A stretch of 64,000 bases of DNA. It comes from Lepidodermella squamata (lineage: Eukaryota; Gastrotricha). The notes below the pieces were generated by a model, which saw only the letters and a list, made by a program, of their open reading frames with translations, was not told the DNA's origin and did no database searches. Numbering within the stretch: the first letter of the stretch is position 1; every line of letters starts with the position of its first letter. The position numbers were made by a program, and so were the translations under genes. The stretch covers positions 434,001 through 498,000 of the forward strand of contig JBLDXI010000018.1 in the NCBI GenBank assembly GCA_047495785.1. The letters run 5' to 3'. Shown here in pieces: positions 55,088 through 64,000 of this stretch.

Positions 55088-57101
55088 GCGACATCCAGCC
55101 AGCCAGCCAGCCAGCACCTGAGTCTACGTATACTTTTGCTGCATACTCTCTTTCACAGGACAACATCATCATGATCATCATTAGCGTTCAGCCAATCGCT
55201 AAAACTTTGATTTTACTTGAATAATGTATCATTTTTTATCGAGCGCTTTTTTCAGTGCGCGCGCGCGATTCAAGTCGCTTGGTAGTAACACTAATAGTGC
55301 GTCTGTCTATTGATGTTTGGCTGAAAGGGCCCAGCCATGACAACTAATTGAGCCGCTGCGTTAATTATTATTACGTTCTTGAGCGAGCGCCCTGAATAGA
55401 TTATAACTAGACTTGAGTGCGCATCACTGTATATTATTGTTGAAATACAACCAAGACTTGCTCGAAACAACCGGTTTGTCGTTATACTCACCCGCCGCCA
55501 TGTGATACCTAATATCTTTTCGATGTGTTGCTGTTTTAGAGAGCGTACAACATCATGATTTTATTTGTCTACGTCAATTATTTGTGGTAATACTATATTA
55601 TATACTTCTTCCAAACCCAGGTGATCGATCATGTCCCGTACAACTATCAATTTTTTAGTCTCTTTACTTTTCAACCGAAAAACCTTTGTTCATTGATGGC
55701 TCCTATTTATACAAAAACGTGAATAAAAAATATTGAGAAATCATCATGGAAGCCTTTTATGACCATTAATTCAACTGAAAGCATTAATCCACTCAGAAGC
55801 TAGATAGAAAAAAGCTGCAAGTTGGATCCAGTCAGAGCCTAGGTCAAAACACTTGAAAACTCAAATGAAAAACAAAATGTGAACTCATTTGTGATGCGAA
55901 CTGCGTGCAGGTGAACAAGTAAAAATTGATATGAGCCAGGGTTAATTAAGGCTAGGGCGTTCGAGGACTGAGCTATTTTCTTTATTTCTTTCTTCTTTCG
56001 TGGAGGCGGTTGAAGCGCGCGCGAAAACGTTGCTTTAGAAGCCGAATTACGATTTAATTTATATACCAGAATTTTTGTTTTCCTTTTGCGCGTCAGAAAA
56101 AATTTAATTAGGTGTTGCGGAATTTTTTCCTAATTTGGCGCGTGCGCGCGGGGCCCCGCGACGCGCGAGCGGAGCAGACCTCACCGCAGCGCGTACTACG
56201 TTTTTTGCTCATCGTATCCGTCGTTGTCCTTGCCGGTTTTAGGCGTGTGGTCCTTCTGGCACGGCCATGCTCGCTTCGCTCGCATGCCCGTGTCAGTATT
56301 TGTTATCATAATATTATTATTAATGATTACACGATGAATGCATACAAGCTCGCTTCGCTCGCTCACATAAACTACGTAAACTACTTGTTACGATTTCTGG
56401 TGATCCAATTTAGGGTTACTGCAGTTCATATGTTTTAGATTTCAATTGTTACTTTATCACAAGTTAGTATCTCATTTAGCCGACACCTGATGAGATGATG
56501 GTTGTGTTCTCGGCGATGCGCCACAGCGTCGATGGCGGCAAACAGCGAAACCACAACTTGCAACTACCTGAAACAAGTTGCTTCTTGGTTTTTCACTGAA
56601 CTCACTGAGAGTCAATGCAAACATAGCACTGTTCTTGGCAAGTCTACCCTTCAAGGTATGTTTCTTCAATAGTTTCTACAACTCGTAACTCGTAAGCTAG
56701 GTTGGCTAGGTAATGAAAATAAGTATTTTAAATAGCGACAATTTACATCGATTACTTAATTTTTATCTAGCACTCATTGACTTTGTAAAAAGTTGTAGCT
56801 TCAAGAGTTTTTAAATATTGATGTTGGAAAACAAAGCCGTATTACAAGCAGCCGAAAACTGCAGATAATGTTACTAGACTGGATATGTTTGATGTGTGAT
56901 AGAGAGAGCGAGATTTACTTATTCAAAGAGATCTTCGAATTCACATTGTGGCATCATTTGGGTCCAATTTCCCAACCATCACAACTCTTGCATGGTCGCA
57001 GCTTCTGCGTTTGTTACACTGCGAATTAGCTAGTTGCACACATGAACGACCTCGAGTAAATTGAGATTTGGCAACACGCGCTTCTTTAAATATAATGGGC
57101 T

Positions 57102-57545
57102 AGATGAACTAGTGCTGGGCCCACGTTACGCGCTTCAAACGCTTCAAGCGAAAACGACAGGATTTTGTGCCAAGTAATAGCCAGGTAGTTACACTCACGT
57201 CTACAACATTCGTACTATGTGACGACGCGACGCGGTACAAGCACTTCCATTGAGTCGTGCAATGGACCGTTTCGACCGACGCGATTTAACCGGTTATCCG
57301 AATCGACGACATTGTCTGCATCCGCTGCTTCAGTGTTAATGGGAGTGTCATTTACACTAACGGGAGAGTGTTGTAAAGGGTATCCTTGTATCATTCCTGC
57401 TAGACTGCTACTGATATGAAATTCGACGACGAGTTAGTGTCGGGCCTACATTACGCAGCCTCAAAGACGAATGTGGATTTTGTGCCAAGTTCGAGGTATC
57501 ATCTCAGATTTTCGGAAGCTAGAACGGCCAGGCGAGACCACATTT
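57102..57545 (+). pseudogene. two tandem decayed partial copies of the POT1-like gene
   Basis: Copy P1 (about 57102-57360) matches the coding start of the gene at 60955: AGATGAACTAGTGCTGGGCC, GATTTTGTGCCAAGT, CACGTCTACAACATTCGT, GTCTGCATCCGCTGCTTC and AATGGGAGTGTCAT. Copy P2 (about 57403-57545) restarts upstream of the ATG (ACTGCTACTGATATGAAATT) and runs through TGTGCCAAGTTCGAGG and GATTTTCGGAAGCTAGAACG. Both carry indels and stops. They retain upstream noncoding sequence, so they arose by DNA duplication rather than by retroposition. Confidence 0.75.
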
Positions 57546-57598
57546 GTTCTAGAGCTATCACTTGTTGAAATCGATGTCTGATTTGTTATCGCTCTATA

Positions 57599-58028
57599 TT
57601 ATTTTGTTTTACATCAGCTTTGAGATGTTAGGTTTTGATTTTGCGTAATCGAAAGCGGTGGACGTGCTAGAATTCCAAAATCGCTTATCAGTTTTAAATT
57701 TTACGTCAAAAATCATCAATCAACAAAGCTTACAGTGGTTTAACTCGAGATAACAGTGTCTGAGAATACGAACAGTGGTTAAGGCAGCCGCTGTCTGTTA
57801 TAGATCTATTAGATTTATTTTGTTTTACATCAACTTTGAGATTTCAGGGTCTGATTTCGCGTAATCGAAAGCGGTGGACGTGCTCGAGTCCCAGAATCGC
57901 TTATCAGCTTTAAATTTCCAATTTCTTCCGTCTTACAATCATAAATCACTAAGGCTAAAAGTGGTGTTACTCGAGCCAACAGTGTTACAAACAGTGGTTA
58001 AGGCAGCCGCTATTAATAATCTATTAGA
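57599..58028. repeat. tandem duplication, two units of about 215 bp
   Basis: Unit A 57599-57814 and unit B 57815-58028 share TTATTTTGTTTTACATCA at their starts, then CGTAATCGAAAGCGGTGGAC, AGAATCGCTTATCAG-type blocks, ACAGTGGTTAAGGCAGCCGC and CTATTAGATT at their ends. The motif TAAGGCAGCCG also occurs just upstream of the gene at 60955 (about 60840). Confidence 0.8.
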
Positions 58029-60175
58029 TTCTTGTTAAAGTTTGTAGCAGGATGGGAATGTGCTGTGCAAAGTCTGAGCCATCATGTTAAAAACGCCCAT
58101 CTCAAAATAAGGACGATTTTGAGCAGCAGGCTACCAGTAAAGCAGGCTCCGTGAAAGTAGGAGTAAGTGAGAACTGTATCGCTTATCGTGAGCTTGTGTT
58201 CTTGAAGTTGACGACGACAGTTATTAGATCTTTGCGAGGTTCCATTGATTTCATCTGAGATATGTCTACTCTGATAAATGACATGTTATTCATCTGTTTG
58301 CTAGTTTTCTTTACTGTCAGCATTAGCAGCGAATTTCTGTTTTGTAGCGGCGAAAATTTCAAGCTTTTCAGCACCATTCAGGTCTAAATCAAAGTTGTTT
58401 CCGGAATGAACTGTTATATTTCATCGCAGCTGTTTTGTTGTTGTCTTGCTGTATTTTGAGAATTTTCACTGGAATGAACTAGACAACGCAAACATATAGC
58501 TTATCACCCTCAAACTTTAACGGAAGCTTTACGCTTTTTGTTTGACAGCTGCAGTTAACGAATTGGCGGATATAAAATTGGCGTTTGAGATAGATGCGTA
58601 AATAGTTAGTTATTAGGCCATCTACCAGTGGTTACCGTAATTGTATGAAGCCTTACTTACCAACTGCTTTGTAATTATTAAAAGTGTTCAATTCTTTTTA
58701 GACTCAAACCCACTGTGACGACGCTTTGAGGAAAGCAATGCGCCCGCTCCTTCACAACTCGCCTCTACTTGATCTACACCAGCAGCAGCAGCAACAGCGG
58801 TAGTACTAGATGCCGGTCAACGGGCTCAACGACAAGCCAACGCTATTCACGAGGAAAAATTGGAGGTTCAACCCGAAGAAGAAGAAGCTTTTTCAGTGCG
58901 AAGTGTCATCTCACGCCTTCAGCTGGCCTTTTTCACAAGTGTTGCAACGGTGCTAGTTGTCCCGAGAAGCAACTTTGAAAAAACATGCAAATTGTGCAAT
59001 TCAATTTATCGCTGTTTCACGCGCGCCTTTGATTGCCTTGTTACTTCTCGAGATTATTGTATGTTTTTATAACATCATAAAAAGTCGGAACGGTTCTTCT
59101 GTTTTTTCTGTTACGAGCCGCGGATTCGTGTTATTCTCTCATAATAAAAACCGTGTGAACTTTTAAAAGTGGCGCCTGTTGTTTTTGAGTTGTTCTTGCA
59201 CATTTGGTTAATATAGCGCGAGTTCGGATGTGCTGGTGACGAAGGAGCATCAGGTTGTTGCTGAAATCACCCACACAGCTGATAATTTATCTTGTACTAA
59301 ACTCGCACGGATCAACAACTTCATCAACTTTTCAACTCGCCGACGCCGCAGGTGACAGCTTTTTCATTTCTTCATGCTGTTTTTCACATGATTTATTATG
59401 CAAAAAGTGATTTGAAATACATACAAGAGTGACCCATTTTACCGAAGCCGGTACTATTGTTTGACCTGATAATAGACACGACAGGTGGGCAATAAAATTG
59501 ACGATGACCGCAATAAATCAATGTGAAATGCGAGAAAGGTCGGGTGGTGGCAAGGTGGATAACTACGCCTTTGGCAAGATGTTGACCTAATGAGCACTAA
59601 TTGCTGTTGTACCACGCTCAAGACTGATAACACTTCGATCTGACACGGGTCAGTTGGGTCATGTTGATGATTTTGAAGCCGTCCAGGGTAATGATAGTAT
59701 TATCAAGCATGGTTACTACCGATTGCGATTTTGCGGCAGAGAATACGGCGGTAACGATTTTTGATCTGTGCCATGCGCCACCGGTCGTGTATAGCAGTAA
59801 CTTGCGACTTGCGCGCAGTCGATTTTGCCGCAACCGAACGCTGCTGCACCGCGCGCGCAACACAGCAGTGTCATTAGCGGCGCGTCAAAAGCGCCTCGAG
59901 ACCGCGAAACTCCTCCTAGTCGTCGCCGCCGCCTCCGCTGTTGCTGCTGCTATTATAACATATTAACATTCCCTGAAACATTTCAGACGATACATTTTTA
60001 AGAGTTACGCGTTGCTGATCTAGCTCAATTTTTATTAGGTACTCGTTTACTTTTCAATTCTTCTAGACCCTCTTACTTTTGCAGCTACCTCGTATATTGT
60101 AGACGCGGAGACAAAAACTTGCCTCTAGACCTATAGATTTATATAACCGTGCCTTAAGAATATATCAATTTTGAA

Positions 60176-60792
60176 CAGTGGTTCGCATAACCATATTTTC
60201 CGATATATGCCGATATATTGCCTTTTATAAGGCCGAACGGCTCTTTCGAAGGCAGTTTCAGGATTTTTCATAATTTTTTCTAATTTCTAGCAAAATTTGC
60301 GTAAATCCGAATAGTAAATAGTCACATTTAAAAAATCTCGTTTCACTTTCAGTATTTCATCTTTCAACGCTTTTCGGACTACATATTATATGTACTTGGC
60401 TTTTTAGCTATGCCTGTTTTGTCATTTCAACTTCAAGGTCTAGGCAATATTTTAGGTTTCGGGCGCTTTTTGGGGGCGAATACTTTTTCGCTACGCTTAT
60501 AGCATTGATTTTTTTCTGATGCGCCTGCGCCCAAAGCCCAATCGTGGCCGGTGTGCTTTTATTTTCATATTTTATATTGAAATAATGAAACCATCAGCTC
60601 TCTCTTGATTTTTTTATAAATGCATTACATTTTCTTTACATTACCAAGGAAGGTAACTCTCATAAATAAATTTGAAACCAGTCTTTCGCTTATTTTCTTT
60701 GCTCAAAAACTCACTCAAAAACTTGAACTCTCAATTTTAGAGGCGTGCGGCCGTCATCAGCTGTGGCCGCAAAAATAGTTTGAGAATCACTG
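60176..60792. mobile_element. decayed hAT-like element
   Basis: Left end CAGTGGTTCGCATAACC, right end AGTTTGAGAATCACTG. Flanks ATTTTGAA and ATTTAGAG match at 6 of 8 positions, a likely eroded 8-bp target duplication. The right subterminal part has GTGCGGCCGTC and GTGGCCGC motifs like those in the 45.3-kb hAT. No transposase. Confidence 0.55.
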
Positions 60793-60954
60793 ATTTAGAG
60801 CACTTTGCACTCGACCCGTCTTGGAATGTGAATTTTGATTAAGGCAGCCGTAATTCATTCGCTTTCACTTTTCCAGTTGCCTTTAAATTATTTTTTATCG
60901 ATTTGCGTAGAATTCTACTGTCATTTTGTGTATTTGTTCTACACTGCTAATAAT

Positions 60955-63353
60955 ATGAAATTCGATGAACTACAGCCGGGCCGATATTACGGCATAGAAG
61001 ACGGCGAGATGTTGTGCCAAGTTCGAGGCATATCCGATTTTCGGAAACTCGAACGGCCGGGCGACCACACGCACGTCTACAACATCGTGCTGTGCGACGA
61101 CGTGGCGCGGGCCGAGTGCTGCCTTCCAGCCGAGCGCTGGACTGTTTCCACCGACACAGTTTACCCGGTTATTCAAATCGGCGACATGGTCTGCATCCGA
61201 TGCTTCGCTGTAAATGGGAGTGTCATCCGCACTTACGTGCTGGAGCCCTTCCTCCCGGACGTGCCGTCCATGACGATGGAGGCTGGCGGCCTGAGCGACC
61301 CCGAGAGTCGAATGTCATTGGAGCTCAGGGCTGCCAATTCTCTTCAATGGATAAGTAGCCTCGAGAAGCCTATTCACCTGCAGCCGCTCGATTTCGCGCG
61401 CTATGCCGACGTGTACGGATTTCGTTGGATTTCGGAGGGCGAGCTCGAGGTCAACGTTAATATCCTCGGCCAGGTGACTCGTTTCACCGAGATCGGCGCC
61501 CACAACGTCACCGATTGCCTCGACAAGGTACGCGTCGTCGAACAAGCCGATCTTGTCGTTAGGTTCGGTGGCTACGAACGTGCCCGTATGTTCAACTTTT
61601 CAATGAAACTGGCTAATTTAATCGAGGAATTAGAATATGCTTTTATTATCTATAATACCCGATTATTTAGACTTCCATGCTCAATCTATATTCATTCTAA
61701 GCACATTATATAAGAATATAGAATTTTCGAATATAATTGAATAAGAACAAACGCTATAACATCAATTAATTCCATGTTTATCTCTCAGCTATGCGCATTT
61801 ATGGCGACAAGGAGTGTGCCCTTCTCAAGCGGGCAGTTGAGGATACCGTCAAGGTAGGCCTGCCGCTTTGGGTTTACATCACCCAAGCGCTCGTTCGGCA
61901 AGACCTGAGCTTATCGACTTGTGGCCGCACTATGTTCGCGTTCAGCAACTCGCGTCTGAGACATCTTGTAGCTACTATTGAAGACAACTTCCAGTTCCGC
62001 CGACCCGATAAGCCCCTTCCGCTGAAGCCGCGTGATGGCTCGCGCCGCCCCCCGACCGGGGCACGGGCACGAAGTTTTCAACTGCGGCCGTTTGGCGCGA
62101 TGCCGGAAATCGCGCAACCGGGCATCCACGAAAAGCTGGCCTACGCATTCGCCGCCCTCAACCCGCCTGATGTCAGCCGCGTTATCGGTGTCGGCTCCGC
62201 AGCCATGTTGACTGCTGCGTTGGCTGGGGACGACGTGTTGGGATGCATCAGGCTGGTCAACACACTCAACGAGCTGTTCGGCCTGAGTCAAGTTGCAGCA
62301 GCGCCAGCCGCAGCCGCGCCTGCCGCGGCAGTGCCTGCGCAACCACAAGATCAGCCGCCGCCGCCACCCCCGCCGCCGGCCGCGCCTGCTCCTCCTGCCG
62401 CTGCTCAAGGCCCCGTCGTCTTTGCCGCCGCCGCTGCTGCTGCTGCCGCTGCTCCTTCTGCATCTGCGGCGTCGTCTCAAGCCGGTCCTAGCCATCAACA
62501 GCTAGGACCATCGAACGCAACTGGTTTGTCGGCCCGTCAGCAGCCACCCAAGCGTACTGCAGGTGGTGAGCCTAAAAAACAACCGGCAAAGCGCGGTAGG
62601 AAACCTGCAACAAGCACAACCACAGCAGCACCGGCACCACCGACATCTCAAGCCGCCGCTCAACAACCGTCAACATCTTCGCAGATGCCGCCGCTGCCAC
62701 CGTCGACCAGTGCTGCCGCCACTACTGTTGCTGCCGCTGCCGATGCACCTTCGACCAGTGCTGACGACGGCGGAGCTGCTATTGCTGCTGCTGCTGCTAT
62801 CGCTTCAAACACAGTGTTGATTGCTCCTGGTTCCTGCGACTTCACCCTGCCGGCATTCGCCAACTTCCTGAAAGCCAATGGCCGCATTACCGCGCTCCGT
62901 CTCACAGACAAGGAACAATTCCTATTCAATCAGGTAATTTAACTGTTTTTATTTTACCTTCGCAAATAGTCGTCGATTGTTGATATAGTGTCATTTAACA
63001 TTGTTGTTTTAATGAACATTTTCAGGAAGTGATCTGTCGAGCTGCTCTTTTGGTCACGCGCGAGCGACTGGCTTATAACGTGCCAAACATCATGGGTGCG
63101 ATCGCGGTCTGCGCAGAGGCCGAGCATGGCGTCGCCTTCAGAGACGCCATTCGCAAAAAACTCGAATCCTATAAGCCGGCGGTCGTTAATACCGACAAAG
63201 TTCCGCAGCACGAAGGTGCGACTTTGCGCAAGGTAATTTTGTCGATTTTAAAACATCCCATTTTATTCTAAGCAATGTCTGTTTTTCTAGATCTACGAGG
63301 CCCACCTAAAATCGTTAACCCTTCCGCCCAAAAAATTGAACTTACCAAAGTAA
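60955..63353 (+). CDS. putative POT1-like OB-fold protein with Ala/Pro-rich insert
   Basis: A 681-residue protein from exons 60955-61585, 61789-62933, 63026-63232 and 63291-63353, all joining in frame. It is not firmly recognised. Residues about 8-100 read like the first OB fold of POT1: GEMLCQVRGISDFRKL, HVYNIVLCDDV, VYPVIQIGDMVCIRCFAVNG, followed by a helix (MSLELRAANSLQWISS) where POT1 has EDHKMVEALRVWAS. A second OB-like stretch follows (ELEVNVNILGQVTRFTEIGA, VVEQADLVVRFGG, RTMFAFSNSRLRHLV). POT1 binds single-stranded telomeric DNA through such a pair. Residues about 370-570 are Ala/Pro/Gln/Ser-rich with an RGRKP AT-hook-like motif. The C-terminus (FLKANGRITALRLTDKEQFL, VICRAALLVTRERLAYNV) is unknown. 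The first in-frame ATG is used. The POT1 call is inference from pattern, and another OB-fold protein is possible. Confidence 0.5.
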
Positions 63354-63837
63354 CTTCTTACTTCTTACTTCTTACTAAATTTTATTCCCTTCCTCACGTC
63401 TTCACGTCTTCCCTTCCTCTTTTCTGTTGTTTCCCGTTATCTCATGTAAATATAGCTCATATCATCTTTGGCCGTTTTGCGCCGTAGTATTAACATAATC
63501 ACAATTACTTCAATCCATCCATTCATCCATCCATACATCCTTCAATCCTTCAATCAACCACAATCACAACTCAATTCCTTTTTATATTGCGCCAAATGCA
63601 TCTTCTGTTCTTCGGATAGCTTTGTATTATTGCTTGAATTATGGTGTATATACTTATATCAATCCTTCTTTACACTGAAATTTTTCTTGATGAAAACACG
63701 TGTGGTACCTATGCGTACGGTATGTGGTATATGATGATGCAATAACTGTTGTAGTACAATAAATAATAATCGCATTTTTCCTAATAATTGTCGTATAATT
63801 TATTCCGTTATTTAGAAATTAAAAGGCTGAGTTTATA
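63354..63837. other. spacer before the right-edge gene
   Basis: 484 bp between two plus-strand genes. Includes TTACTTC and CATCCATC short repeats (63352-63375, 63510-63545) and AATAAA near 63759. No coding sequence. Confidence 0.5.
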
Positions 63838-64000
63838 ATGAGCAATATTGATATAGAGGAAAATACTATCGGTTAGTTTTCGGTTGCTTTACATAGAAAA
63901 CAAATTTGTAATTAATCTTGGAACTTTTTAGAGCCCGTAGCTGCTGCTTCATCTGTTGATTCGCACGAGGCATTTATGAAATGGCTGAAAGGTGACTATT
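63838..64000 (+). CDS. 5' end of an unrecognised gene (partial)
   Basis: Possible first exons 63838-63871 (MSNIDIEENTI) and 63932 onward (EPVAAASSVDSHEAFMKWLK), joined in phase 1 through a 60-nt GT-AG intron, then running off the window or into a further donor. A TTATTTAG acceptor lies upstream of the ATG. The protein is acidic and too short to identify. Confidence 0.4.

Larger units (their letters stand above)
55088..60954. other. 5.9-kb gene-poor region
   Basis: Holds the EFCAB6-like 3' UTR (a CCAG-repeat tract at 55098-55117), two decayed partial copies of the downstream gene (57102-57545), a tandem duplication (57599-58028), an exon-like stretch near 58702-59072 and a decayed hAT element (60176-60792). 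GC-rich spots occur at 56141-56175. No intact gene is supported. Confidence 0.55.

Noticed and set aside
61586-61713. Read-through of the first exon of the POT1-like gene to a stop at 61713.
   Set aside because: The donor C|GTATGT at 61585 joins in frame to the large downstream exon, and the read-through sequence turns AT-rich and intron-like.

Overview
The window is nuclear DNA of a bilaterian animal. Every gene I could read is a conserved metazoan gene with GT-AG introns, usually GC-rich exons and AT-rich introns, and several have AATAAA poly(A) signals. Gene density is fairly high (about 16 protein genes in 64 kb), many introns are only 53-100 nt, and several same-strand neighbours lie 8-430 bp apart with a splice acceptor just before the downstream ATG. 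That layout suggests an animal with operons and possibly spliced-leader trans-splicing (some nematodes, flatworms, rotifers and others). I cannot fix the phylum from the sequence.

Layout: (1) 0.1-1.0 kb, 3' end of CDK9 (+). (2) 1.7-4.1 kb, GATAD1-like and F-box genes, both (-), 66 bp apart. (3) 5.0-8.2 kb, BRK1, mitochondrial-type methionine aminopeptidase and KIN17, all (+), a candidate operon in which BRK1 and the aminopeptidase are separated by 8 bp. (4) 9.9-18.0 kb, a full ARID1/BAF250 gene (-) of about 2265 codons. (5) 18-23.6 kb, gene-poor flank with simple repeats and a 180-bp TA-flanked MITE. (6) 23.6-33.3 kb, WDR46/UTP7, ANAPC7 and BUD31, all (-), a second candidate operon in the order BUD31-ANAPC7-WDR46. 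(7) 34.0-37.5 kb, an hnRNP L-type RNA-binding protein (+). (8) 38.4-44.8 kb, SPT16/FACT (+), with a LINE remnant and a MITE in its introns. (9) 45.3-46.1 kb, a hAT element with a perfect 8-bp target duplication. (10) 46.7-49.3 kb, two tandem stomatin genes (+) with identical exon lengths. (11) 49.7-50.6 kb, GNPTG-like (-). (12) 51.3-55.1 kb, an EFCAB6-like EF-hand gene (+). (13) 55.1-60.9 kb, gene-poor, holding two decayed partial copies of the next gene, a 215-bp tandem duplication and a decayed hAT. (14) 61.0-63.4 kb, a divergent gene whose N-terminus looks like the paired OB folds of POT1 (+). (15) The 5' end of an unrecognised gene runs off the right edge.

The functions are mostly housekeeping: transcription elongation (CDK9, SPT16), chromatin (ARID1, GATAD1), splicing and RNA binding (BUD31, hnRNP L), ribosome biogenesis (WDR46), mitosis (ANAPC7), actin (BRK1) and lysosomal enzyme sorting (GNPTG). 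I see no prokaryotic or viral genes and no recognisable RNA genes. The less ordinary signals are the operon-like spacing, a repeated block shared by three introns of one gene, the POT1-like gene with its degenerate copies, and the well-preserved DNA transposon remnants.
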